A DNA stretch of 64,000 nucleotides from Nelumbo lutea (taxonomy: Eukaryota > Streptophyta > Magnoliopsida > Proteales > Nelumbonaceae), in NCBI GenBank assembly GCA_022828595.1, contig JAKGHH010000003.1:20150934-20214933 (forward strand), given 5' to 3'. This document shows positions 32,709 through 44,754 of the stretch, in pieces. The notes under the pieces were generated by a model. It had not been told where the DNA came from. It saw only the letters and a list, made by a program, of their open reading frames with translations, and did not search any database. Each line of letters begins with the position of its first letter. Within the stretch, counting starts at the first letter, position 1. The translations under genes and the position numbers were made by a program.

Positions 32709-33065
32709 CTTTTTTTAGCCAAAAAAAAAAACTGAGATTATAATAAAAAAGGAGGTACATGGGAAGATGTACATCAAGAGCAAAACAAAGAAAAAGATTA
32801 CAAATGCAAAGCACTGTTACTAAATAAACAATCACTATGAGCATTGGGTTTAGCTAACCCATATGCTACAGTGTTCGATTCCCTTGGAATTCCTTTCAGC
32901 TTAACCTGTCATTATATTTCTAGCTTCAGCCAAAAAATGAGCCACACTCCAAGGCCCGCTGTCTTTTTCCTTTGGCCATCTTCGCCAAATTGCCCTCGAT
33001 GGGTATTGAGGAAATTCCTAACATTTTAGCACAACAATGACCCGTGAGGACTGCCACTATTTCTA
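32709..33065 (-). mobile_element. LINE 3' end with RNase H remnant
   Basis: A T run at 32710-32716 precedes a minus-strand 3' UTR. Upstream, in shifting frames, are WSVAHFLAEARNI, KGIPRESNTVAYGLAK-like and NAHSDCLFSNSALHL, matching the C-terminus of plant LINE RNase H. It is strongly decayed and 5'-truncated. Confidence 0.55.
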
Positions 33066-34670
33066 CCTTTGTAGAGTTAGTGGCTTGATTGTTATTGTTG
33101 CATATCTTCCATGTTTTTGTTTTTCAAAATATTATTTTCCTAAGTTTAGGATCTTATGTTTGCACTTTAGAATATAACTAGATCTTCGATATGGTTCTTT
33201 GAACCATGGAAACTATTTTTAGACATCATATCTCATAAGTAGTTAGTTTGCATCAATAAGCTCTATGTTGCTTAAGGGAAGGGATCATCAGGAGAGAAGC
33301 CATTGATCAATACATTGCCACATGAAGCATTTAATTACCTATTGGTGCAGCATATAGGATAAGCAAGTCCTACAGGTGATTGGTGGATTGAGAACTTAGT
33401 AATAATTTAAGGTGATGAATTGCAGCTTAAGGAGAGTTGGTCGGAACCATCCAAGATGCATGATTTGATTTAAAGAAGGCTTTTAGGTCAAATAACACTA
33501 ATAAGACAGGAAAAACAAAAGAAAAAAAAAAATGAATTGAATGAATGCACCTGTTAAAGATTGGGAACTAAGGATCTGAGTTATGAGAAAACTATATCAA
33601 ATAAAGATGAGTTATTACATTTGTCTTCAAATAGATAAATCTATCATATAAAAATGAGTTATTACAGGAAAGTATTAGAAAAAAATAGATATAAAGCAAC
33701 TTTTGGGATATTGAGATATAAATTCATTTTTATTTTCGTTATGTATTTGCAATGTCTCCATTATGATGATTTTATAGGATAAAAACTAAAATGAAACACA
33801 AATACATCATGCATGGTTACCTAAAAGAAGACCACAATAAATCAAAAACAACCTAAACCAAAATATTCTACAAACCAATCATAATTGATAATATTAGAAT
33901 GTGAGAAATCCACTTAAAGTGGTTTTATTTCTCGTTCAGTGATGAAAAATATGAATAATCCGATAGAATCACAATGTGCATAATAGTCTCTAAACAACAT
34001 ACACAAGAACAATGATGATTTCATGTTTCAATAAACATGGAAGCCTAGATTAATTTGCAATCCTAAAATACAAACATGCAACATGCACAATATATACTCT
34101 CTTACGATCATCACATCAACAAAAGAAGAGGAAAGAGAATAAGAGAGCATACTGATCAACGTTGGCCATTGGAGATATGGTTGCAACCGGTAGAGTGGGG
34201 AGCTAGGGTTTTGTTCCTGACTTGAAGAGAGGGAGGCAAGGTGAGAGGTTTGGGTGGGATAAAGAGCCAAAGAAGAGTCGCCATAGCTTATTTTTGCTAG
34301 TGAGATTAACCACCACTGAAGGGATGATTGCATTTGGTGGAAGGGGAGTTACAGTTTTGATCCTCACTCGAAGAGAAAAGAGGCAATGGCGAGAGGTTTG
34401 GGCGGGAATAGAGAGCCAAAGCATTGAATCTGGGCTTGGGGAAGTAACGGCTAGGTTGCTAGTGTCGTTGCCCCTCGCTCATGTTTTGGTCCTATACGAA
34501 TCTGGGGATGCGTGGCGCAACGAGGTGTTGTGAGGACAGTATGAGGCCGACTATGAGGAGAAAATCTGAATTCATGACTTCATGTTCCTAGTACATGGTG
34601 GGATATGGCTGTTGAAGTCGATGTGAGGTGCATTTAGTGAGAAGTAGATCCCACTTCACATATTCAAGAG
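33066..34670. other. No gene recognised; contains a diverged direct repeat
   Basis: Mostly AT-rich DNA. Between 34208 and 34421 two purine-rich units of about 67 bp (34208-34272 and 34354-34421) share gagaggtttggg(t/c)ggga and agagccaaag, spaced about 147 bp. Short frames over this part are repetitive and show no known motif. Confidence 0.5.
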
Positions 34671-37397
34671 TTTTTTTTTAGGATAAAAAAAGTATATTAG
34701 CTAGGAGAACTAATTACATAGTCCTTTATATCTACTATTTATGGAGGATAATGATCCAACAAAAAGTGATCCTACATAAGAGTTTTACTTAATTGTGCCA
34801 CCTGATGTGCGGGAACATTGAAACAACATTAAAACTAAGATTTATAAACATAAGTTTTGTTGACTGAAAAGATTGCAATAAGTTTTTGGTCTCCATTAAA
34901 AGCCCCAGGCTTGACCAATGTAGAGAAGTCCTATTTTGTAGAGCATGCACGACTTGTTGGGAATCCAAACATATCAAAAGATTAGTTTTGGCCATCTGGA
35001 GTGCATGTTGAATTCCTTGTTGTATAGCAAAAAGTTAATCTTCCTTTACTGATTTTAGTTGCTTCATTCCTCCTATAACACAAAGACAACCGATATTGGT
35101 GAATAAGATGATGATGCCATGACTAAATAGAGAATTGATTAATTTTGCCAACATTTGTAAATATAATGCAATCAATGTTTGTTTTTATATTGATGCAAAA
35201 TTTTGAAGGAAGTCATTGGGCTAAATATGACTGATGTTGTGGGGCATGAAAGCTATTAAAGATACTATTAATTTTTCCTACAACCTAAAGATTGGATACT
35301 AATGTTTTTTTTAAGCATTTCTCATTACGGTCAAACCATATATAATATAAAGCCATAGTATACGAACTAGGCACTTGATTTAGTATAACTGATTCGGGAA
35401 ATAGTTTTGTTAATTCATTGATACAATTGATCCACAAATATTGAAATATATTGTTTACATTAATATTCCTGGGAGCTGCAAATAAAATGGACCAAGTGAA
35501 TGAACATTCCATAAATAGATGATTTATTGTTTCTACACTATTATGACATAGGACACAAATTTGATATTGAGCTAACTGCAAAATATTTCCTTTGATGGGG
35601 ATGAATTCTTGAATAACTCTCCAGAGAGACAATTGGTAACGCAGAGGGACCAAAAGATGTCAAATCCATTTCAAACATAATTTTAGATTTTCATATAGTT
35701 TCTTAAGATGGAGCATAATAAGATGTTTGTAAGCTTTCATAGAAGAAAATTTTTCTGATGAGTGTTTTTTCCAAATCCAAGATACTGTAGTTTTTATTGG
35801 TAAAATACGTGTGTTTAAAATTTGGGAATTTTGTCCCCTATCGAAGGAAGTTATGAGACTATAAATGTTCCGGTTTCCATTACTAGTGAAATCTATAAAG
35901 GAAAGACTCTTTATATTAGGTAAAGTTGGTTGATTTACCATTTGGAAACTCTCACTGTTTGAATCAAAGGGAGTTGGTCAATTTTGCAAGTAGAATTTAC
36001 AAATTCTAGGAAGCCCACTTCATGAAAGATTTTTTGTAGTTTTAAGATAGTAGATTTACAAAAAGAAAAAACTTGATCGAGGGATTAGATAAGGGAACAT
36101 TTTTATCCCGAAGATATTTTGATTTCCAAAGTTGAGCCCATAATTTATGTTGTTCATTTAGATATCTCTAAGCTAGTTTTTTCAGTAAAACATAATTCAC
36201 TAATTTAATATCCCTAAATCCCAAACCACCAAATGGTCATGGTTGGGTTAGTTTATTCCACGAACACCAACGATAGGGATAGGGATTAGCAACAATTTTA
36301 GCCTACCAGAAGTTTCTAATAATTTGTTCAATAGCATTAATAGTTTTTTGAGGAAGTTGAGCTACACTCATTGCATGAATTGAAATAACTTGAAGAACAT
36401 ATTGGATGATGACCCTTTTCCTAGATTGACTTAAAGTATAATCCTTCCAACTATTGAGTTTTCACCTAAGATTATCTAAAATGAAAGAAAGTTGGGAATG
36501 CTTACTTCATTCCCAATTCAGAGGAATACCAAGATATTTAGAATTTTCAAGGAGGGCTATCATCTAAAGTTGTTTGTGTATCATTCTTTGATGTCTAGGA
36601 TGAAAGCTCTTATCATCTAAAGTTGTTTGTGTATCTCCTTGCCTGAATCCCCTGGTGGGTGAAAATTTTCCTTATACAATTCCATTAATGAGTACACAGT
36701 AATAAATAAGAGATATGCATTCTAAGATGATGTGATAGAAATCCTTTGAAAATCATTTGAGATGGTCATAGGCTTTGGCCATGTCTAGTTTAATAGCTAC
36801 ATAGCCTGTGTTCATTTTTTATGATGTTTCAAAAAATGAAACATCTCATGGGCAATAATGGTATTTTCCATCATTTGTTGACCTAGAAAAAAGGTTGATT
36901 GGTTAGGGGCTATGCCCTTCTCCAGGATGGTACAGAGTCTATTAGCTAGTATTTTTTAAATGATTTTATAGATCACATTACAGAGACTAGTTAAATGGAA
37001 GCCATGGACTTTAGTGCAATTTACCTTTTTTCGGGCTAAGGCATATAAAAGTATGATTTAAACGTTTTAGAAGTTTCTTATTGTGGAAAAATTCATTGGC
37101 AAAATGATATCATTTCTATGCCATCAAATCCCAATGTTCTTTATATACTAAAGCATGCATCCCATCTAGGGGTGCAAACGGATTGAATTCGAATAAGATC
37201 TATCAATATTCGAATTTGAATCCGATTAAAAAAGTGGATACCAACTGATACTAAAAATTAATATTTGAAATCGAATCCAATTAAATATTTGAATATCCGA
37301 TTCGAATTCGACTAATTGAACATTTTAAGTTATTAGTAAACATAAAATAAATATTTTATTTATATAAAGTATAAAAATTTATAAATTATTTATATGA

Positions 37398-37436
<39 letters not shown>

Positions 37437-38930
37437 TATATAAGACATTTACATATTTTATATACTATATACAAGATTTAAATAATCAGTCAAATCCGAA
37501 TATTTATCGAATCGAATCAGGTCATATCTGAATTCAACCGATTAGATATTCGAATTATCTAAATTCGATTCAATTATGTTGAATCTCGAATTTAAAATCG
37601 GATTTTCGAATACTATTGACACCCCTAATCCCATCAGGGCCTAGAGATTTAAGAAAAGATTGTCTTCATCATATATGATTGAATTAAATATATTTGAAAT
37701 AAAGTTCTAATCCCCAAAATGTTGGTGGGTGAAATGGTATGAGAAATAGGAAATAAAGACTTGTGATATTTCTTTACGATTTGTCACCCATGTTCCTTGC
37801 AAAATTTGGACTCCTTGAATTGCAATTTTCCTCTCGCGACATATTGTACTCTTATGAAAATATTTGGTATTCGGTCTCTAGATTTAACCAGAGTTGTCTA
37901 GATATTCATATATAAAAACTCCAAATTTGGGATTGTGTGATTTCATAAGATTTTTAGAGAGAATTGATTTTCTCATGATCCCAAGGGGTAGATTGCCCAG
38001 CTTGTATTATCTAATTTTCTAAATTATTCAAATTTAGCCGATGATCAATAAATTCCAATTTTCTCCAATGGATTAAGTAATTTTTAATGCGATCCATCTT
38101 AAGAGATAATCTATAGGTAACATATCCATTAATCATAAGACCCTATCCTTATTGTACAACTTCTTTATAGGAAATATTTGAGAGCCATGTTTCATAGAAC
38201 TGAAAGGGTTTTGGATATTGATGCAACCTAGGATTAATATCTAATAGATAGGGTGGTGATCAGAACCCCATCGATAAGATAATGTAAGATTCGCATTTGT
38301 GATAATTGAAATCCAATCAAGAGTAATTAGAGCTCTGTCAAGTAGTCTACTAATGTGACCCGAGGCTTGTTTACTGGACCAACTTAGATTGTCCCCTTGG
38401 ATGTTGATCTCTAGAAGTTTGGTTCTAGAACAAGATTTCAATATTAGGTTGAAACCAACTTAGAGGGACCATTTGAGGAGCTAGGGTCCTAAACCATAAC
38501 TGTAGCAACCTAATTGAAGTCAACAATAAGGGTATACGAAACATCAAGAGTTTGTAACAATTGTTTGAGATGAAGCCATAATTTATTTCGGTGGGCTTTA
38601 ATTGAAGGTCCATAAATAAAACCTAATAAATGGTTTTCTATAATAGGAGGATAAGATATTTTAAGAAAAACATATCTCGAGTGAACTAAACAAAAAGAAA
38701 CCTGGATATTAATTTTCCAGAAAATAGCTAGCCCTCCAGTTGCCTTCGTGAGGAATTAAGTAGGAGTTAGAATAATTAAAATGATTAGACAACTTTTTCA
38801 TATTTAAGTTGCACTAACTCTTCCTACCTTTTTGTAATGTGTTATGGTGTCCTATCTACCATGATAATTGAGAAAGTTAATATAGAATTGCTTTATGAAG
38901 TTAAAATACGCAGGAAAGCCCACTAATCTT
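34671..38930 (-). mobile_element. LINE G: near-complete ORF2 LINE, decayed
   Basis: The T run at 34671-34679 is the 3' end. On the minus strand from 38830 downward are endonuclease (SKQASGHISRLLDRALITLDW and RWGSDHHPI), RT (AIKLDMAKAYDHLKW, TRGFRQGD, KYLGIPLNWE), QLPQKTINAIEQIIRNFW, GGLGFRDIKLVNYVLLKKLAW, zinc ribbon (CVLCHNSVETINHLFMEC) and a diverged RNase H (LICLDSQQVVHAL, about 34960). Many stops and frameshifts interrupt it. It belongs to another L1 lineage than LINEs B-D. A hAT MITE (37167-37627) separates the EN and RT parts. Confidence 0.86.
37167..37627. mobile_element. 461-bp hAT MITE with exact 8-bp TSD
   Basis: Ends are taggggtgcaaacgg and, on the other strand, taggggtgtcaatag. 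An exact 8-bp repeat, atcccatc, flanks it at 37159-37166 and 37628-37635. Subterminal regions are rich in attcgaat motifs on both sides, and the centre holds an (AT)n run (about 37400-37432). It has no coding capacity and sits in LINE G. Confidence 0.93.
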
Positions 38931-38984
38931 CCATCTTTTTTTGGACAATAGTTTTATTTTCACATTAATATATATCAATAAACG

Positions 38985-39605
38985 TGGGGAAATGTTGAAG
39001 GATATCTAGACTATGGAGTGGTTTTCAGGACAAAAGATGAACTATGGAAAATCTGAAGTTTTCTTTATGCATCCAAAACACTGAGAAATAATTTCTAGGG
39101 CCCTTCATATTCATTCTATCTATTTGGGATTGTACCCTATGAGAGGTAGGAGGAAATGACAATTGTTCAAATATATTACTAGAAGGAAAGCCTTTAAAAC
39201 TTAAAGTTGAAGAAATTATCTTCTATCTCAAGCAAGGAAAGAAATCCTTTTGAAATTAGTGATTTCAACCATTCATTCGTAATGCATGTCTTGCTTCGGT
39301 GCTTCATGCTTCCAAAGAAGGTGTGTCATGATATCTCAAAGTTCCGTAGAAGGTTTTGGTGGCGAGAAAGCCAATGGAGGGACAAAAAATATTTGGGTTT
39401 CATTGGATCAATTGAGTAAAAATAAATTGAATATATGGATGGGATTCTGGTACCCGCATGCTTTCGATCTTGCCCTCCTAGCAAAGTTAGCTTGGAGGCT
39501 ATGGTTACACACACAAAGCCTATGGGCTAGGGTGGTGATGAAATCAAAATACTTTAAGAAATGTTCATATAATCAGACCGGGCAGAAACCCATCAAAGAC
39601 AGAGG
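38985..39605 (+). mobile_element. LINE RT fragment, plus strand
   Basis: The plus strand in shifting frames encodes SGQKMNYGKSEVFF, then CFMLPKKVCHDISKFRRRFWW, WVSLDQLSKNKLNIWMGF, FDLALLAKLAWRLWLHTQSL and WARVVMKSKYF. This is the RT thumb to connection segment of a plant LINE. Both ends are missing. No poly(A) was found. Confidence 0.76.
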
Positions 39606-40559
39606 TTAACGGATCGAAGGTTTGACTAAGGTCAAATAATGCCGATGTAATAAATAAATTAAAAAAAAAACTACTAGATATGAAGGAAAATTAATTCAAA
39701 ATAAAAAGCCTGAAGCAAAAATCAAATTCCAAGCCTAAAGAAAATATCATATTGGAATTTCAATTTGAGCAAACATGTAAACAAAAGTTACAAAACTAAG
39801 TAAATAATTAATTTTGAGTTCAGTAGTTTAAAAAATATTAAAAAACTAAATAAAATAAACTGTAAAGTGTAAATATTGTAGAATGCAAAAATTAGAATTG
39901 TACGATTTACATTTTTCTAGGGTTAAAGAAGTGGAAGGAGGAGGAGGATAAGGAAAGAGGGAAGAAGATTAGGAGAGGACTAGAGATTGTTGCTCGTTGA
40001 GCACAGGGTTACTTCAAGAGGAGGAGAGAATACCGACTGGCGTATGTTTTCCAATGCAAAAAAACGGACTAGTGTAAAACTCCACACCCGGTCCACTTTT
40101 TTTTTCCAAGCGTATGTTTCCAATATAAAGTCTACATAAACCATCTAATTGGTTGACTTTTCCATCGTTAATTGATGTAAATGTACATCGAAAAATTCAA
40201 TGTATTATTTACATCAATTATCACATTAAAAAAAAGTCCATGGTCCATTAAAATTTTAAATTGATCACAACTAACTTTTTCATCGATGATTTCCCCACCA
40301 AAATCAAATGCAACGTAAAGGTTATGTCAAAAGTGGGGCAATTTTGGGGATGGAAAGGTATCCTTGAAACTAGGAAGGTCTTAAACAATGGAATTTTCAT
40401 AAATGTCAATAGGGGTTTTTAGGGTGAATCCTTGGTCGTATCCTTGGATCCTTGGGATCAAGGGATTTACTCCTATAGGCCCAACTACCTACATTTACTA
40501 CAAGTTTATCTATTTCAGATATGATAAAGTGAGATTAATTGATAGTAGGGGTGAGCAAA
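39606..40559. other. No recognisable feature
   Basis: AT-rich non-coding DNA with an A run near 39660 and a purine-rich patch at 39930-40030. I see no gene, TIR or LTR. Confidence 0.45.
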
Positions 40560-41330
40560 GTAAGGGATTTGTTTCCTGAGCCTTTTTTGAACAAAAAAAT
40601 CACATATTAGATTATCTCATAATCCATGGGAGGATTAAGTTATTTGGGTGGCTAATAACTTTGGTATGTTTACTATGAAATATGCTTATCTTTAGCCAAT
40701 GTTCAGAATATCGATATGCTTGATACGTCGTTATAGGCATGTCGGGCTATATTGGTAGTTTTTTTTTTTGGATTTTACTTTTTTTTTAAACCAGTTTAGA
40801 GGGGTCGGTTTAAGGCCTGAATACCCTCTGAACCACCGTATCGGGAAACCATTGGCATGATACGTATCAGCCAATACGGGCCGATATGCATCGATACTTT
40901 GAACCTTTTTTTTAGCATCTTGAATTATCCAAAATACTGAAACTAGTCAAGGTAGGTATATTGTGAACAAGATAATATGGAGAACAACTTGCAAAGTGGA
41001 ACCAGTAGTGAAAACTTTATTTAACAATGTTGTAATAATGGAATAAAACCTGTTTACAAGACACGTGATTCAGCCCCCCCTCCCCGCTTGCTCGAGATGT
41101 GATGGGGATAAGGAATATATTCTGCATTGGTTCTAGTTTAGGCTTAAGAGTCAATGATGTTAATAATGATTTAAGGTTTTTTTAATGGCTTTCTAATTCC
41201 CTTGGCCATGTTGAAGAGTCCCTCTTTGCTAATGTTGCTTATTGTCTTCGGGAAATTTAGAAAGACAGTATAAAAGGCATTGAGATAAATAATTAGTTAC
41301 TACATCTTCTCAAACACTTTTACCAGGTTA
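40560..41330 (+). mobile_element. Probable LINE connection-domain remnant
   Basis: Weak plus-strand similarity to the LINE region between RT and RNase H: FGMFTMKYAYL near 40660, KIIWRTTCKVEPVVKTLFNN near 40970, and PLPACSRCDGDKEYILHWF near 41090 with the Cys pair of the zinc ribbon. It is interrupted at 40701-40904 by a repeat and by many stops. Confidence 0.4.
40701..40904. mobile_element. MITE-like repeat with tatcgat ends
   Basis: The left end gttcagaatatcgatatg and the right end catcgatactttgaac are inverted copies. The middle has poly(T) tracts and ccgatatg/ccaatacgg motifs. A related right end, ccaatatcgatactttgaac, occurs at 54383-54402. No clear TSD was found. Confidence 0.45.
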
Positions 41331-43060
41331 TATTACTAGATCAGTGTAATGATTATTAGAAATGACAAACCCATAAAATTTCACTTGTAGACTTGCAAAG
41401 GCTTTTCTAACAAGTATCCAATGTCCCACAGATTTTCAAATCCATCAAACAAGAGATTATAAGATATCAATGTTATCATTATAGTTGTTTAAGGGAGTAT
41501 TTAGCGATCCAAATACCCGTGATTACTTTTGTCATCTTGTGATTTACATTTCTCCCTCACACACATTAATAAACCTACTCAGCTATTGCATAATCTACAA
41601 TGCCACATCGAATGCCTTAATCAAGGGCATCGTCTTCACGTGGGCGAAAGAATATTAAATGCCCTATCTCAACCTACATCTCTAAATTATCTACAAAACA
41701 AACTGCTAAGATTTCCCTGGCATGAGGACTGGTCAGCACTTGACCCGACCCTTCAATCCCCCTTGAGGCCCTGAAAAGTCTACTTTTACAACCTTGGTTG
41801 CATTTTCCGGTCGAACTCACATCAAGATATGGACCGAGCTAATCTCTCAACAAGCTTATTTGTAGAATGTTTGAGTAGTAGCTCACTTTCAAGACATCAA
41901 ATTAGTAATTGCACTCTTTGCTACTTGAGCCCTACATTAGATAAAATTGAGATTCAGTTTTAAGCTATAGTTGCAAGTCGTATAATATTAACCAATGATC
42001 TTATTTACTCTTTGGTTTAAGGTCTGTTGTTTTATATCACCTTCTACCACCTAGCTACCTTATATACAGTAGAACATTTTGTGTTTTAGATTTTCTTCCA
42101 TATATTTAGGTTTCTTCATTTGTTCTTTAGGCACAGTTTAGAAGAAATACAAATACAAATATGTATAGTACAAATACATACAGAATACAAGGTTTTGCAC
42201 TCTATATATTTGTATTTGTATTTGTACTCCTTCAAAACCGAGCCTTAACAAAGGGTTATTGTCAAGTCAAAAAAGAAAATTGCTTTGGATTGACTTGGCA
42301 TAGTGATTCCATTTCAATGGCTTACAATTCGCCTACAACTTAAAAAATTTATACATCTCTTATGGCCGATGGGTCCAACATCTCTTACTATTGATAGCTC
42401 AAGCTGTGGTTAAATATATCCAATAATTTTGTTGGATCAATAACTACAAGCTTTGTATTAAAGATAAAAAAGATAGCTACAAAAAGGTACAACATACACA
42501 TACAGTCATTGAGAGACAATCTTACCAGGGTTTTTGGGAGAGATATCACATTTATCCATTGAATCAATTTACAAGAAATGTAAAATAAATAAAGCATATG
42601 AAAAAAACAACTAATAAATTTATTATAACATTTTTATAGTATACACAAAATACATGGTTTCGACTTTAACTTCTATAAGGAAATCGACTAAGCCGTGTAA
42701 AAGAAGTTGGACAAAGAATCTATCAAACCAGTTAAACACGTTGATTAGCAAAGAATAAGAAGGGAAAAAAGAAAAAGGAAGGGAAAAGAAAAAGAAGGAG
42801 CATGAGAGGCAGAGGCATTGTTCAGTTATGGAGATATATGCAAAGAGAAGAAGAAGAAGAAGAAGAAGAAGAGGAAGAGGAGGAAAAAATCTATCGATGT
42901 TGGTTCAAGGAGATTAATTGCCAACAATGATAAGTCTCTTTGGTCTCTGCTATGCCAAAAACGAGTTCATCTCTGTGACCCTTCGTTTCCCCTATTTTTC
43001 CTCTTGTGCCTGGAAAATGGAACCCATGTCTTCATGAATTCACATCTACCCCCTCCCTAG
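41331..43060. other. No gene recognised
   Basis: AT-rich DNA with scattered short frames lacking known motifs. An interrupted (GAA)n tract at about 42846-42880 encodes a Lys/Arg run in one frame and is low complexity rather than a gene. Confidence 0.45.
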
Positions 43061-43066
43061 AGAGCA

Positions 43067-43182
43067 CCCCACAAATGCCCCGTGACATATCCTAAACCAT
43101 GTATTGGGAACACCTCCCACTAACAACTTATGGAGCTATTCCCAATGCATGATGAGATGTGCATGTGGGGCATTTGTGGAAC
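43067..43182. mobile_element. Small fold-back MITE
   Basis: An inverted repeat pairs ccacaaatgcccc...tattgggaa (43069-43110) with ttcccaatgca...ggggcatttgtgg (43139-43180), with several mismatches. The arms resemble the hairpin upstream of the BSD gene (47861-47985). No flanking duplication was identified. Confidence 0.58.
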
Positions 43183-43199
43183 ACATATGTGATCTCTGT

Positions 43200-44134
43200 T
43201 AGTGTTTTAAAAACTGACATGGAGTCCGAACTATTTTTGCCTTCGAGTTGTGAGTCACTAGTTTGATCATTCGGGTTGAACAAATTATATTGTGCTACAT
43301 AGACTTGTTTACGGGTTGGGTTGGGTTGGGCTTTGCCTTTAATTAATAGAATATGTTCAGGCCCAAGCCCCATGCCCAGCCCGACCATTGGGCCATGGTC
43401 TTGAGCCCAAGCCCAAGCTTGGCCCTCGTATAAAGCCCAAAGCCCGAGCCTAGACAAAAATTTGGAAAAAATAACTTTTTACTTGTTAGTTTAATTAAAA
43501 CTATTTTATTTATATTAAAATACCTCAAAACCTAAAAAAAAATGAAAGCTCTCATTACTACTTGAAAAAGGAGAATAAAGACAAATAAAAAAATATTATA
43601 TATATGCTTTTTTATTATATAAATATATTTTTATTATATAATACATTATCAAGTTAGGCTCGGGCTCGGGCCAAGCCTTTTTTGAGAAAGCCCAAGCCAA
43701 GCCCGAAAATAGGTCAGGCCCAATATTTTAGGCTCGAGCCTAAGCTTGTGTGCCTAAAATCCTTTCCAAACCCGACTTAGATCGGGTTCGGTCGAGCTGT
43801 CGGGCTATTCGACTCATGAACAAGTCTAGTACCACATAGTGGGGCAGCATAAATATCGAAAAGTTACCAAAAAAAAAAACCTCAATCGGGCATCTGAGTG
43901 CAGAGTTATGGCTTCAAAGAGTTTGCATACACATTTAATGTGCAACCTGTAACCCGATCACGGAGTCAGCGGGTCTAATGGCTCAATGGTCCAACCATTT
44001 GAGTTGGATGGTTTTCACCAAGTCAATAGTTTTTGACCATCCACCAGGTTTTAACAAAACAAGACCTGGAACCCTAGGTCGATGATGGTTTGAATGGTTC
44101 AATTGGCTGAGTCAACTGTGGGTTGACAACACTA
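43200..44134. mobile_element. hAT-like element hosting another MITE
   Basis: Ends are tagtgtttt and, reverse-complemented, tagtgttgt. Flanks atctctgt (43192-43199) and atctttgt (44135-44142) form an 8-bp duplication with one change. Internal sequence at the right is rich in gggttga/ggtccaacc motifs. It is 935 bp long, including a nested 529-bp MITE, and has no coding capacity. Confidence 0.83.
43300..43828. mobile_element. Nested hAT MITE, 529 bp
   Basis: It starts tagacttgtttacgggt and ends as the reverse complement of tagacttgttcatgagt. Flanks gtgctaca (43292-43299) and gtaccaca (43829-43836) match at 6 of 8. Subterminal blocks of ggcccaagccc/gggcttgggcc motifs surround an AT-rich centre. 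It lies within the 43200-44134 element, so it is the younger of the two. Confidence 0.82.
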
Positions 44135-44284
44135 ATCTTTGTTTCATGTGTTTTGTTTTTTGTTTTTTTTTTTCTTTCTTATCATTGGATCTCAAATGAA
44201 AGATTGAAGTGCAACCATTAATAATATTATTGTTAATATATACATGAAAAAAAAAATTCTCAAACTACTCTTTGTATTCGGGTT

Positions 44285-44748
44285 TAGGGGTGCTCACGGT
44301 TTAGTTAACCAGACCATGGGTTATTTTTCTTTACCAAACCAATCCTACCAGTTTTTCCATATCCCCAAACCAACACCAAACCGATATCATTGATTAATCG
44401 ATTGAGGTTTTTGACCATTTTAGTTCTTCGGTTTTTTATATTTATAACATATGTTACAAATAAATACATGTAATATATTATATTATAAATACTATAAATA
44501 TATAATAATGTAATATATTTATATATAAAATATAGATCATATGTGAGATATATTTAAAAATATATAATATACATATATCAATCATTTCGATTAATTGCTG
44601 TTTTTTTCTCTGTTAAGTGGTTAACCAAAAACCGAATTGGTCCTTAATTTTTTAGAAATGCTGAATTGATCAGTTTGCTCAACCGCATTTTTTTGGTTTG
44701 CTTAGTTTGATATTTTTTTGGTTTTTTGGATTTTTATGAGCACCACTA
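44285..44748. mobile_element. hAT-like MITE, 464 bp
   Basis: Left end taggggtgctcacgg and right end (reverse complement) tagtggtgctcataa form TIRs. The 6-bp word cgggtt lies directly outside both ends (44279-44284 and 44749-44754), possibly a damaged 8-bp TSD. The middle is AT-rich with ggttttttgg-like motifs. Confidence 0.7.
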
Positions 44749-44754
44749 CGGGTT

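Noticed and set aside
42818..43060. 80-codon frame with a Lys/Arg run
   Set aside because: The run is the (GAA)n microsatellite. The rest shows no motif.
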